DNA from: Welwitschia mirabilis
Lineage: Eukaryota > Gnetophyta > Gnetopsida > Welwitschiales
Assembly (NCBI GenBank): GCA_051453625.1
Contig: JBOZIK010000001.1
Coordinates: 258,155,921-258,219,920, forward strand
DNA: 64,000 bases
Reading direction: 5' to 3'
This document shows, one piece after another, positions 1 to 12,196 of this stretch (position 1 is the stretch's first letter; each line of letters begins with the position of its first letter). The notes beneath the pieces are model-generated. The model saw only the letters and a list, made by a program, of their open reading frames with translations. It did not search any database and was not told where the DNA came from. The position numbers and the translations under genes were made by a program.

Positions 1-1076
1 TACATCTTATGTTAGAACAACGTATATAGTTCTTACATTGGTCTATATTATTTTTACTCTCATCTAATACAAGCAAGCTCTAATTCTTTTGATATATTTA
101 AATTTCTAAGAGTATTTTTCTATTTAATGTTAAATTATTTTACATAGATGCTTCATTATTACTCATGTCACAGTTGTTAAGTACAAATTAGAAATATAAG
201 CAATAGCTTCTTAAGAGAAGTACTACTCAAGAGCTATTAACACCTCATGATAAGCTTTGTTATGTTTAAGAATTAAAATTTATGCCTTATAACAATTTTT
301 CCAAGAATTTTCTAAGGTGCATTTTTCTAAGAGCTATTAACACCTCATGCTTCATTGATACTATTTAAGGTGCATTTTCTTGTATAGAAATATTGTGATT
401 AGTACATTCATGATAGATTGATTTTTTTTAAAATTTAAACATTTCAAAATTTAATAATGTAATGACACAATTGTCTTATCTTCTATTTTAAGAGGTTGTC
501 AAAAAAGGTTCTATTAGTAAGCAGTGTTAGTAAATATAGATATGTGAACAAACAATGAACAGAAATTTTCATTAGCTGGTTTGCTCAAATATGAAGAAGT
601 GATAGCTAAGGCCATGCAATGGCACTACCAATTGCTCCTGCTAAAGCATACAAAGGCTAATATTCTTCTATTTTATACTTCTCTCTAGGTATATAATCAA
701 AGAATCATATACCTAGCCTGATCACTCTTAATAACCAAGTAAGAGGCTTACTTGCATAAAAGAACTCATCTAATTCAAGGATTAGTTCTTGTATATTTTA
801 AAGTTGTAGTAGGATCTTGATTTATTATTAATGTTATAGGAACCATATGCATACAAAATCAATGCTTATTGGGATTTTATCTCAAGTTTTATTAATCTGG
901 GATACTTTTTTTTAGTACAACAAAAAACTTTATGTTTTTGCATTCTTTAGAGAGCTTTCTTTTTGTCTACTTTTATCTCATTCATTAAATTTTCATGTTT
1001 GTATGTACTGCACCTTGTAGATATAAGAGAGTATTTGGTGGCATTGATATGCTGATTTCTATTTTCTTGAGTGTAG
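1..1076. other. AT-rich sequence without a recognisable gene
   Basis: I see no coding similarity or repeat here. The last 40 bases form a T-rich tract ending in AG at 1075-1076, which serves as the splice acceptor of the PNPase pseudogene exon that follows, so part of this stretch is probably its intron. Earlier exons of that gene were looked for and not found. Confidence 0.5.
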
Positions 1077-2618
1077 GAAGCTTAGCACTCATGGATGCTA
1101 GGATTGCATTAGAGGATCATGTTGCAGGGCTTCCAATGGGGTTGATAATTGAGGTTGATTCTTCAATAAGTACAATAAAAAATTATTAAATTTTGGCTAA
1201 CATACTTGTAAGCTAAAATTTCAACTTTTTTTTTTTAATTGATAGAACTTATGAAGTCTTTCAATATTTTCTAATTTATTTATTATCACATTGTTGAAAT
1301 TTTATTAGGGTTTAGAAGAAAATTTGGGAGATATGGATTTCAAGATCACTGGTACAAGGAAAGATGTAATGTCAATATAGTTGGACATAAAACCTACTAG
1401 CATACCTCTTGAAATTCTTTGTGAGTGTTTTAAAATTTCTTTGGTAGCCCATAAAAATATCTTAGATCACATGCAACAAGTTATACCTCAACCTCAAAAA
1501 GCTAAATAAAATTCTCCTTGAATAGGTAACTTCCAAAGTGCTTGACTAATTGATGCTTCTATCATTTATTTTTATTACTAGTATGTATGCTAAAAATGTA
1601 TGTAGCTTTTATGAAAGTAACTATAAAGCGTCTATCATGCCTTATTGAACCCAGTGAAACACATATCTAAAAATTGAAAGAAGAAACAGGTATTTATTAT
1701 CTTATTATAGTTGATAAACTTTAGGAGCCAACACATTCCATAATCAATCCATGACATGTAATTTTAAGAGAAAAAGAAGTTTATGCTAGAAACATGTAGT
1801 ATAAGAAATCTAACCAATAACAAAGTTAAAACTATATAATGGACAACGATACAAATAAAATAAATAGTAAGGGACTCTGTCATAAAAATATATGCTATCA
1901 TGGAAAAATATATCTGATTATAGGGAAATAGCATTTGGCATGCATTAGAAAAAGATTTTAGACAAGTTTCAAGGAGGCAAGGAGAATCAAATGCTCTAAA
2001 ACCAATATGAAAGCAACATGGTATTTTTCATGAATAAAGTAAATGGAAATAGGAGAAGGTAGATTGAATACAATCAAACATGGAATTACTGAAGATTACA
2101 GAAATACAAAACACACACAGAATAAAAATGCAAGAATGCTTGACCACAATTGAAGGAACATCCAGCAATAAAAGAATATGTTAATAATAGGCTGGGGATT
2201 GAGTGAATAACCAATTGTATTAGCTGGAGGTCTTTTCTATCATTCTGATTTGAGCTATAGTAGACATTTTGAAAAGCCAAGGGGAAAAACGGTACATTCA
2301 CTTGGTTGCTTCCATGAAGAAGCTCAAATTTTCATGGAATTCCCACTTTAAACCATTACTTTTTGATTTGGTCTTGAGAAAAAATGTTGTCACCATAAAA
2401 GCACTAGTTTTGCATATCTCGTTCACATATGCTTTTAAGGATTCCCAATGTGGTATATTAGTTCTACAGTAATATGATGCCTTTATCTATTGTTATCTCA
2501 AAGATAGTGTTTGATTGACATTGTTTCTATTGCAGGTTCACGTATTACTGTAAATTCTGATGGTATTGTCACATTATTGGCGAAAGATCAGTCTATGTTG
2601 CAAAACACAGTTGAAAAG
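1077..2618 (+). pseudogene. Polynucleotide phosphorylase (PNPase) pseudogene, plant organellar type, introns retained
   Basis: PNPase is a phosphorolytic 3'-5' exoribonuclease acting in plant chloroplasts and mitochondria. Three exon remnants are visible. Exon A (1077-1207) reads SLALMDA...HVAGLPMGLI...IKNY-stop-ILANIL and ends at a GTAAGC donor. Exon B (1309 to about 1560, after a TTTATTAG acceptor) reads GLEENLGDMDFKITGTRKD, then a stop in place of Gln (CAG to TAG), then LDIKPTSIPLEI and a helical tail with ILDHM; more stops follow near 1510-1560. Exon C (2536-2618, acceptor TTGCAG, donor AAAG/GTTAAG) reads GSRITVNSDGIVTLLAKDQ, the end of the KH domain. SLALMDAG, HVAG, LGDMDFK and the KH strand are PNPase signatures; the HVAG-to-LDIKP wording recalls the mitochondrial isoform, which is inference. 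A possible S1-domain remnant (ITSITCIPLEGGQ) lies at 2650-2710. Kept introns mean a DNA-level duplicate, not a retrocopy. N-terminal exons are missing. Confidence 0.85.
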
Positions 2619-4129
2619 GTTAAGTGCTTTTGCCCCTGGGTTTTCTAAAAGTATACATGTTTCTTATATCACATCTATTACCTGTATTCCCCTTGAGGGT
2701 GGACAATCATTAAGCATTTTGTTTGATGGTCTGGGAAACCGAGCAATGTCCTCTTTTGCTAGGTTTCATCTGTCTCTATTCTTTTGTTTTCTGTTTTATG
2801 TTGTTTCTGTTGTTTAGATCTTGCATTATCACATATGTTCAGCTCTGCTTTTTGAATGCATGGCATGGATGTTAGCAGATTGAAATGGACACTAAATGCA
2901 AAATTACAAATTCATTTAATCCTAAGATATGTCTTAGGAAGAGAGCATATGCTATAGTGCTGGAACTGCTGTTAGCAAAGTCATCATCCACGCACTTTTC
3001 CTCAATTCCTGCATATAATAAATCGTTTAAGTAGAATCTAGTGTATTTGTGGGTCCTTCAGTATACAAAGTTTCAGTAATTCATGGATTTCTGAGTAAGG
3101 TGTTCTTTTGCATAGCAGATTTAAAAACTGGAGAGGGGTTGGTGAGGTAACGGTAGCTTATTGTTAGCATTTCTTTTATTTCTGAAACAAGATCAACATA
3201 GAAAGTGTAGAACAATTACATGAAAGGGAACTTTAACTATGCATATGTGATTTATGTAAAATATCTAAATCAAGACATGCTGGAAATATCCAATNNNNNN
3301 NNNNNNNNNNNNNNNNNNNNNNNNNNNNNNNNNNNNNNNNNNNNNNNNNNNNNNNNNNNNNNNNNNNNNNNNNNNNNNNNNNNNNNNNNNNNNNAATCCT
3401 TCATATAATAAATCTTTTAAGTAGAATTCACTGTATTTTTAGGTCCTTCAGTATACAAAGTTTTAGTAATTCATGGATTTCTAAGTAAGGTGTCCTTTTA
3501 CATAGCATATTTAAATAATATACAGGGGTTGATGAGGTAAGAATAGCATATTGATTGCCTTTCTTTTATTTCTGAAATATATCAACATAAAAAGTGTAGA
3601 ACAATTACATGATAGGGAACTATGCATATGTGATTTATGTAAAATATCTACTTTAAAAGAAACGATGCTAATAGGACATGTGACAGGGGCGACATCATAG
3701 TTTTAGGAGGAGATGATGCTGATAGGACATGTTGGCAATGACTACTTTAAAAGCTTCTGACTTCTACCTTTCTGCTTAATCTCACAGAATTTCAAAATGT
3801 TGAATACTAAAATAAAAATAAATAAATGCTCTTAAGAAACATTTATCTAAAGAAACTTGCTAGAATACATAGATTTATAAGTTGATAGTGGATTGCTTCA
3901 AGTTTCTATCCACTCATTCCTAAATAGACATCTATTTTTGACTCTCATTACTTTATGGATTTTCTTAATCTATTGGTGCTCTAGCATTAACTTAGCATTA
4001 AAAACTATACTATCTTATCCCTTATAATGAACTCTTTAACACTCAGATATAGGCAAATATCTAGTTAAGAGAAGGAATGAGGTATATGTAAATCATGTAA
4101 ATAGTGCATAAATCATGTATTCTTTTTTT
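2619..4129. other. Non-coding stretch including the first gap
   Basis: No gene is recognised. At 3664-3740 the phrase GATGCT(A/G)ATAGGACATGT occurs twice about 50 bp apart, a small imperfect tandem duplication. The rest is AT-rich unique-looking sequence. Confidence 0.4.
3004..3645. other. Assembly gap 1 (3295-3394) with overlapping flanks
   Basis: 3004-3254 reappears after the gap at 3395-3640 with about 10% substitutions, so contig 2 restarts inside the end of contig 1. The last ~40 bases before the gap have no counterpart after it. Confidence 0.85.
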
Positions 4130-4501
4130 CACCATTAGTTAACCTTTTGAGGTGTTTATTTAATAAAATGCCTTAGAAGGATTGTAAGGCATTTACTTAG
4201 GAAATTCCTCAAAAGGATTTTAAGGCATTCATTTGAAAAAAATCCTCAAAAGGATTTTATGGCATTCATTTGGAAAAATAGCTCAAAAGCCTTTTGAGGT
4301 GCTTCTTAGGAAAATACCTTAAAACAAATTTTAAGGTGTTTTTATTCAAATGTCTTAGGAATGCCTTAAAAGCCTGATGACTTTTAAGGCAATTCTTTTT
4401 AAAGAGTTTTATGAAAAATTTCCTTAAAAGTCTTTAAGGAATTTTTTATTACTTTTTAAGGAATTTTTTAAATGCCTTAAAAACCTGTATTTTTTGTAGT
4501 G
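4130..4501. mobile_element. CACTA-like transposon terminus or short non-autonomous CACTA element
   Basis: The right edge reads ...CCTGTATTTTTTGTAGTG; in reverse complement this is CACTACAAAAAATACAGG, the classic start of a plant CACTA (En/Spm) terminal inverted repeat. Inside are many copies of CCTTAAAA and its complement TTTTAAGG plus CCTCAAAAGGAT variants, matching the subterminal arrays that CACTA transposases bind. The left edge CACCATTAGTTAACC at 4130 is only a weak inverted match, and no 3-bp target duplication is seen (TTT left, GCT right), so the left boundary may be wrong. Confidence 0.5.
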
Positions 4502-5365
4502 GCTACTACTATTTAAAATCTTGAAAGCTGTTTGAATTAAAAGACTTTTAAAATCATTAGCTTTCACCCATGTAGTCTTTTTAGACTTACGTGGCATACC
4601 TTCTTTTAGAATGAATTTAAAAGAAAAAGTATCAACTAAGTTTACGAATAATATTAATTTTCTAACATTTCAAAAATTTTTTAAATAACCAATTTTTTCA
4701 TAGAAATGACAAGTAACTTTGAGAAGAACTTACTATTCCATCTTACTTGATTTTACTACCTTTGATGTTTTTAAGAAATGAATCCAATACCTAACCTGTC
4801 ACAAATAGATTTCTAAACTTCAAGCATCTATTTCAATTTGGAAGATCCACAAGAAAATTTATTAACAAAACAAGATAACTCTTTGACCTATAGGATGAGG
4901 TTGGAATTTTTATATTTAATCCTTTTGAAACTTGATTTCATTTCCCCCTTTTCCTTAGTGAGATATTTTACAATCTTGTTCAGATCATATATTCTTTTAG
5001 CCAGCTTTTTACATTCTTAGTATAGTTCTTGATAGGTGTCTACTAGCTCATCTTGTTTTTCATCAATTACGTAAAGTCATCATGCTTTAATGTATTAGAC
5101 ACATTTTGTAAAGAAGGCATAACTATGGTGAAAGATTATCTTCTCTCTTTGTTAGATTTTTGAACTAATTTTTTATTATTTTTACTTGACTCCTTTGCAT
5201 TTTTAATATTTACAATTTATTTGAAAATATATCCATGTATTATCCAAAATATACAAATAAAAGTATAGGTTCTAAGAAGGGCATACTTGAAAAATCAATA
5301 AAGGAATTATTCATTAAAGGGTTCTAAAGTCTAGATTGGTTAAAACTAAAGAAAGACTTGACTTA
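4502..5365 (-). pseudogene. Ty1-copia gag remnant (Sire/Maximus-like)
   Basis: Read on the minus strand from the adjoining primer site downwards, the frame gives the coiled, Lys-rich C-terminal half of a copia gag: EKGEMKSSFKRIKYKNSNL, then VKELSCFVNKFSCGSSKL, then SICDRLGIGFIS. A zinc knuckle follows at 4674-4714 as CHFYEKIGYLKNF-stop. Against the consensus C-x2-C-x4-H-x4-C, the second Cys is Tyr, the His is Tyr and the last Cys is a stop, all one-base changes. KKTTWVKA lies just beyond. Stops interrupt every stretch. The remnant ends against the CACTA-like terminus at 4501, and no protease or integrase follows. Confidence 0.65.
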
Positions 5366-5377
5366 GCTCTGATACTA
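5366..5377 (-). other. Primer binding site, initiator-Met tRNA type
   Basis: The minus strand reads TAGTATCAGAGC, one base from the TGGTATCAGAGC copia primer site complementary to the 3' end of initiator-Met tRNA. It lies directly after the LTR end, which marks the LTR at 5378-7056 as a 5' LTR of a minus-strand element. Confidence 0.7.
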
Positions 5378-5686
5378 ATTAATAGGATTGAGAACCTTAG
5401 AGGGGGAAGTGAATAGGTTCTTTTAAAAAATTAAAACAAAATGAACTAACAATTTACAATATACCAAAATATTGCACAAAATAATTTGTTAATAAAATTA
5501 TGCATATAAAGAAAAACTGAAAGTATTCAAACTAATGGAACTAGCAGAAAGCCTAAAATACTAAATAAATACACACAAGATTTTATAGGGGTTTAGAAAC
5601 CCCCTACTCTACTCTCGATGATTAGCTTATCCCTAAGCTTGATCTAGATCTTTGTTAACTCTTTTAGGTATTGCAAGTTTACTTGT

Positions 5687-5791
5687 AACCTTTACAAATA
5701 GACTTTTGTAGGCTAAGTCTTAACCTTTTTAATCAGACTTTTATAGGCTTAGTCTCAACCTTTTCAAACATACTTTTACAAGCTCAGTCTC
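5687..5791. repeat. 35-bp tandem repeat, three units, inside the LTR
   Basis: Units at 5687-5721, 5722-5756 and 5757-5791 share the pattern AACCTTT...ACTTTT(G/A)(T/C)A(G/A)GCT(A/T/C)AGTCT. The same three units sit at the matching place in the second LTR (12542-12646), so the triplication predates the divergence of the two copies. Confidence 0.85.
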
Positions 5792-6219
5792 AATCTTTAG
5801 AGGATCTAGTGGTAATGATAAGAATACCTTAATGCTTAAATATCACTCATTCTTTGGTATGATGAATTTGGTGGAACTCATCTCTTATAGATGAGACAAC
5901 AAATGAAGCACTAGATCTGACTTTGAATTCACAAATAAAATAAATAATATATCTTTATTTATTAAGGGTACAAATTCCAAGATCCAATAACAAATATCAC
6001 ACTATTTAGTCCTTTAGTCAAGATTCAAAAGATACTTAAAAGTCTGAAAGAGATAAAAAAGGTTCTTTTGTCTTTTCTATCTTGGCTATTTATATTGGAA
6101 GGTTTTTAGGGTTTATTACATTTGAAAATGTGCTTCTAATGGATATAAATTACTAGAAAATGGCTATCTAATGGATACATAATGGATACACAATGGATAG
6201 AAAATTTTAGTCCTGTTTC

Positions 6220-6690
6220 AGTTGGTCGACCCCTCAAAAGTCCTGTCAACCACATCAGGTGCCATGAATTATAAAGGTTGCTTGAGTGAAATTTTTGGCC
6301 ACTATAGTTTCTTATGACTCCATGCCCGATCAACCCCTTAGGAATCTAGTCAACCCCAATTCAATTGCTCGCAATTCTATTTGATCACCTACTAGTCCTA
6401 GTAAAAGATCATTCCAATTTCCTACATTAGGTCTAGTTGACCCCTTTAGATGTTTGACCAACTCTATAATAATTAGCTCAAGGGAATTATTCTCAGGTTC
6501 ATAGATCTAGTCAATCCCATTATAGATCTAATTGATCCCTTATTATTTAGTTTATGGATACTATTACTAGGTCCACAAATTTAGTCGACCCCATAAAAGT
6601 TTCAATCAATCCCATCAGAAATTTGATTAACTCCTCTGAATTTAGTTTAATTCTAAGTATCTACTTCATTTGTGGTCAATCCCTTAAATT
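6220..6690. repeat. Degenerate array of GTCGACCCC/GTCAACCCC units
   Basis: About ten variants of (G/A)TC(G/A)A(C/T)CCC recur every 25-70 bp. Within them a longer unit repeats: TAATTAGCTCAAGGGAATTA..AGGTTCATAGATCTAGTC followed by TTATTTAGTTTATGGATACTA..AGGTCCACAAATTTAGTC. The second LTR has the same array at about 13060-13500. It is part of the LTR, not a separate element. Confidence 0.65.
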
Positions 6691-7056
6691 CCATTCTATC
6701 CCTTAGAGGATAAGTAAACTTGATATATTTTTAGCGATTATAATTCGATAATCTTAGATTTAGCATTTAACCTATAAGTGATTAACATATTTTGCACAAG
6801 ATTAACAAAATTTGCTACATAGAAAACATTAGTTTAACATCAATTGGTAAAACATAATCTAATATATTATTCTTTTTTTATGGCTTGGGGCCACTGATTA
6901 TGTAGAATGATTCCTTTTAAAGAACTTCATTTGTAATGAAGAGTTAAATTAAGCTCATCGTCATCATCATCTTGAGTTATATGCGATCTATGTCTGGTTT
7001 TAGTTTTACTTTTCTCATTATCATGAACATCTTGAAGAGTAGTTGTAATCAAGTAT

Positions 7057-7156
7057 NNNNNNNNNNNNNNNNNNNNNNNNNNNNNNNNNNNNNNNNNNNN
7101 NNNNNNNNNNNNNNNNNNNNNNNNNNNNNNNNNNNNNNNNNNNNNNNNNNNNNNNN
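7057..7156. other. Assembly gap 2
   Basis: This is the only gap whose right flank does not repeat the left flank. The left flank ends near the outer end of the copia LTR, and the right flank begins directly in a CT microsatellite, so low complexity probably caused this break. Confidence 0.9.

Positions 7157-7226
<70 letters not shown>
7157..7226. repeat. (CT)29 microsatellite running into CTAT
   Basis: Pure CT dinucleotides run from the gap edge to 7214, then change to ATCTATCTATCT. The true length is unknown because the gap truncates it. Confidence 0.95.
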
Positions 7227-7227
<1 letters not shown>

Positions 7228-7470
7228 TTTTTTAAAACACCTAAATCATTTTATTTTCTTGTATGATGTTCATGCTAAAACAATGATGTTATTCATCTAT
7301 ATTTTACACCTAAATGTTTTATGATAAAAAACCTTTGAAGCCTAATAGTACATCATTTGTTTTACCCTTAATTATAATTTTTTTCCAAAGATTAATTTAA
7401 TTACTTAACAAAACATTCAATCAACTTCTACATGTTATTAAAACCTAGATATACATTATTATCACATGCA

Positions 7471-7545
7471 TGCACACACACACAAGTGTGTGTGTATTGA
7501 TATAGTGTGTGTATATGTGTGTATGTATTTATATGTATATATTAC
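7471..7545. repeat. Compound CA / TG microsatellite
   Basis: A (CA)5 run is followed at once by a TG run and then by TGTGTATATGTGTGTATG, so the two arms are self-complementary and could fold. Confidence 0.8.
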
Positions 7546-7579
7546 AAATATTTTTTATGAAAATATTAATATAATTTAC

Positions 7580-7945
7580 AAACAATAGTAATGCCACTTA
7601 TGTGTCCTATATTTCTTCCTAGGTTTTTTCCCACATAAAGATATCTTATAAATAGTTAATAAGATGTAAACTTATTTTAATACAAACATGGATATAGGTT
7701 TAGAATAATTCTTAATTAATATAACAAGAGGTTGCATCTCTTATTAATGGAATTTTAATATCATGTCTAACTACCATCTATATGTGAGTTCATTCTGTTT
7801 TTGATTTTAAAGTAAATAATATGACTAGGATTAACTCCATAAGCTTATACTTATACCTGATATATCAAAAAAAAGAAACAGATGATATGAGAGATGGATG
7901 CATGCTTGCAATTGACCCTAACTTTCTTGAAACATCTTAAAGTGC
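7580..7945 (+). repeat. Diverged direct repeat, copy 1
   Basis: This aligns with 11820-12190 at roughly 70%. Shared anchors include AAAGATATCTTGTATA-like, GAGGTTGCA(T/A)CTCT.TTAATGG, a CATG..TGAATTG-like segment and CATGATT/GCTTGCAA. The 3.9 kb between copies has no coding remnant. It could be a very old LTR pair; no TG..CA ends, primer site or polypurine tract is visible. Confidence 0.5.
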
Positions 7946-10900
7946 TACAACATGATTATTTGATTCCAATGTATTAAAATACTAATTAGAGAAGTTTATC
8001 CATCGGCAAGATAGAAGAGTAATGATAAAATAAAATTCTTGAATGGTTTATTTTAAAATGTGCAATGAAACCCACCTTAGTAATGAAATCTATGTATGGA
8101 TATGAACTTTATTAGAATTTATCCTGATTCCGTTATCATTTGATAAATACATCACATATATTCATGCATAAAATTTTAACTAATATGGATAATTATTTTC
8201 CCATTTAGTTACAAAAAATAAAGATAACTTCATTGAATCTATTTTATTATAAACAATCAAATATAGAAAAAAGAAAGACATATATAATTTTTATTGGGCA
8301 TATTACAAAATAATTACATGTGGAAAATATAGTAATAAAATTCAAGATAATATAGATATATTCTTTTCATTTTATAGAATTTTAAATTTTAAATAAATCA
8401 TATTTTCACTTTAGGGTTATTTCTAAAAAGGAATAAAAATATTCTACATATCATACTATACTTCTTTTTAGTAACCCTTTCTCCAAGTTTAATTAATAAC
8501 TTTATAACATGGGAATATGATTAATGGAAAAAAATAGAATTATGAGATGTAATAATTCCTTAAAAACTTATGTATTTATAAGATCAGTAAAGGGCATAAT
8601 AATCAAAAGAACTAATTAAGTTAACTAGATTACGAAAATAAAAACCCCCATAAACCTCTAAATATATTTATTAGAATAATAGTAAACAAAGACAAAGATG
8701 GTTTTATATTCAAGTCATAAGTACTAATAATATTATAAAATTAAAACAAAATTAACATATACCATCTTTAAGTATCTAATTGGTCAAGTTTAACTTATGC
8801 TAAAATAGGAAATTCACTTACTATTCAAAAATAAGGCCTTAATAAGAAAGGCATGAATTATTATTTAGCCAAGAGAATTAAAGCAAATGATATAAAATAA
8901 AATAAGTTTAATTATTCTACACCTCAACCTTGAAATTATAAGATTGATTTTATTAAATAACTTTTTAATAATTAATAAGTAATTTTTGGCTTCTTAAGGG
9001 ACTTTGTGATTAAAGAGTCATAATTAATTATTTATAAAGGTAAAAATAAATTGTTATAGATTTCACTAAACTATATTCATTATATAAATTTGAAAATTAA
9101 CTACTTTGAATTTTGATATCTATAAATACATTTAGTAAGATCAGATGTTAAGTGTAACATTATCTGGTTTTTTTGAATTATTGTCATATCACACTACACT
9201 AAAAAGGTCATAACATTTAAGTTGCTTTGAATTTTTAAGTGATTCAAAATTATTTGAAATGATTTTTCAATTATCTACAATTTAATATATCTATCCATAA
9301 GAAAAGACATAATATTAATGTTCTACTCTAATATTAAGTGCTTACTTTTTTTAGTTTTTATTAGCTCTTAGAAAAGTTTCTATTATTAAATCTTTGTAAT
9401 TTTAGTTAAATCCTAGACATAAAAAATAGTAAAATATAAGTAATATTTAATGACTTATGATCTCAATAACCTATGTTATGAATTTTATAAAGTACATTTT
9501 ATCTAAACAAAAACATGAAAATTCATATATAAATCTAGGGAACTGTATTTTATAAAATTTAATACAAATAATAAATGTAATTAACCTATGTAATATAAAA
9601 TATAGATTTTAAATATTAAAAAATCTAAATTAAATGCATAAAATTATGTAAAGGCAAAAAAAAATTCAATGAGCCTTATTTATAACATGAATGATTACTT
9701 AGCATAATTTGGATAGAGGATCAAATAATCCATCCTAATAAGAGTATTCTAATGAATACATGATGTAAATGCAAACTTTCAAATTAATAATTTTAAAAAA
9801 TCGGTACCCAAATATTATGATAAATCCATCTATCACTTAGCCAAAATTATCTATTATTAACTCGATCAACAAAACATTTAAAGAGATTACTCAATCTCTC
9901 TCTCATCTTAGTTTGAACCAAATAGAGGTGATAAATTTAATATAATAAACATTATAAAAATCTTTTTAAATGGCCTAATACAATAATTCGTCAATGCCAC
10001 AATTGTTTTTAAGGAAATAAATAATATAAGAATACAGTAACTAAAGGAAATCTAGTTAGAAAAGTAATGGTCAGAGGATCCCAGTTAATGAAGTTTAATG
10101 AGTGCTTGATAAAGTCCAAAGCTTGAAGATTGATAGCTCCAATCTCTAAGATCCAAGCTCTAAATTCAAAAACAAGAGGATGATAAGAGAAGAGAAAAAT
10201 ATAGAAGAATGATAAGATAATTTGATAGCATGCACTTATTTAAGAATGAAAAAAATTGGTTTATAAAAAAGAAAAGATCTCTATTTATAGGAAAATAATA
10301 GACCAAAGAATGTTGATTTAATTATTTAAAGACCACGTACCCTTTTATCTATGAGGTAATATGATCACTTTCAATTTATTGAGATTGATTACATTAAATT
10401 GGATGTGTCACATTGAATTAGATAAAATTCATCAATGGTAAGTTAGTTGAGATTCGATAATAACTGATATTAATATATAAATGTCAAGAAGACATCATAT
10501 TTATAATTCATGCATCTAACTATTGTAAGTCATTATATTTTTCTATTTATCAAGTTTAATTATATACATCATTTCCTTATGCTAGTTTCTTTTCAATCCT
10601 CCATAGCTTCATAACCATATTCAATTAATTTAAATATTTATTAAATAATATGTAATATGCATTAAACAACTAAATCTTTTTCCATGTGTTATTTTTAAAA
10701 CTTTGATGTGTTATAATCAGATAAACATTTCTAATTCTAATTTCAAAATTATGAGTATATCTAATATAATAGATCTAAACCAAATTATGAATGCATCCTA
10801 TGTACTAAATCTAAGCCAAAATAAATCCTGAGCAGTTGTATAGGAGATATCCTGCTATGACTTAGATATAGTTACAAATACATGAATATTTATATCTCCA

Positions 10901-11819
10901 TATCCTTATACTATATGATGACCACATTATCTTTAATTTTCTAGAACTAATACAAGTAATGAATTCTTATTCTTATCACTTGATTTTTATGAGTAATGCC
11001 TAATAGAGATCTATAATATTTCCATAAGATATTATCATGGTATGGAGGTGTTATATATATATATATATATATATATTGTGTATCTTTAATATAAAAATAG
11101 ATGTATCATATATAAATAATCTCATCTTTAGGGTATGAATGTACATCATATAGATATTTACGATACAAAATGTCTTTCTTTTTAATGATATATTTTCCTT
11201 TTTAATTGTTTCAGATTTTTTCTATTTTTCCCCTTTTTTATTAAGTTATATTTGACATGGAGGTCTTCATTTTTACAATGTATTCTTTTTTATATAAATT
11301 AAGGTCTTTGATATACAATGTATACCTTTTTCATAAGAGTAAAGTATTTAACAATATGTATCTTTCCCATGTAAAACCTCTTCATCATCTAATTAAATAA
11401 GATTGCAGTTAGTGTAGTTTAAATTTTGTTTTTTGTTTTAAACAAAAATGGAAAAATTTCATCCTAACAACTTTAACGTGATTTCTTATAGTTGAAATTA
11501 AAGCTCCAAATCATTTTAAACATTTATATAGATCTTGAGCTTTAAGTTATAAGAATGGGAGAATAAATTTATTATAGATGGCTTTATTTAAATTTAGTTT
11601 ATCTTAGGTTTAAAACCATGGAATATGATGTGACTAAACTCTAATACCCCAACTTAAGTTACGCTTATTAAATAATGTTTTCCTATTAATTTAATTTAAT
11701 TAGAACATTAGCTAAATCTAGTATTTGCTTCTACATATATTATATTATCATAATTACATAAGTTTAGGAAAAGTATATATATTATAAATACTTATTATAT
11801 AACTAAATATGAATTATTT
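7946..11819. other. AT-rich stretch without recognisable genes
   Basis: Both strands were read for coding similarity, tRNA arms and transposon ends; nothing is supported. There is a pure (AT)13 run at 11051-11076. TCTATTTATAGG at 10280 looks like a TATA region but has nothing downstream to support it. Confidence 0.5.
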
Positions 11820-12190
11820 TAGTTTAAAAATCATAGTGATATCAAATGTTTGCTTCCTATATTTATTCTTAAGTCTTTTTACCACACAAAGATATCTTGT
11901 ATATCATTGATGAGACATTTATTTGTTATAATACATATATGAATATAATTTTTGAACAATTTTTAACTAATACAATATGAGGTTGTAACCTCTATTAATG
12001 GTATTTCAACTTGATATTAGGCCACCATCCAAACATGAATTGGTTTTACATTAGGATCTAAATTATAACATATATAATTAGGCTCAGCTCTTTAGGCTTA
12101 GATGTTACTTTGATATATTAAAAAGATGATATCTGATACATATATTAGATGCATGATTATAAGTAAATCCCTATTTTTAAAAGCATCTTA
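11820..12190 (+). repeat. Diverged direct repeat, copy 2
   Basis: Partner of 7580-7945. Similarity stops at CATCTTA, six bases before the TG end of the copia LTR at 12197, so the LTR appears to have inserted into or beside this repeat. Confidence 0.5.
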
Positions 12191-12196
12191 GGAGGA

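Larger units (their letters stand above)
5378..7056 (-). mobile_element. Copia 5' LTR, right end lost in a gap
   Basis: This stretch aligns from end to end with 12197-13900 at roughly 85-90%, and the primer site abuts its left edge. The intact edge in the second copy is TGTTGATAGGATC; here it has decayed to AATTAATAGGATT. The LTR includes a 35-bp triplication and a degenerate GTCGACCCC array, listed separately. At about 1.7 kb it is long for a copia LTR but within the Sire/Maximus range. It runs into gap 2. Confidence 0.75.

Noticed and set aside
995-1189. Open frame of 64 codons as a small gene
   Set aside because: Its second half is PNPase exon A; the first half is intron sequence, and the exon continues past the stop to a splice donor.
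9191-9215. CACTACACTAAAAAGG as a CACTA transposon end
   Set aside because: No subterminal repeats, partner end or target duplication nearby.
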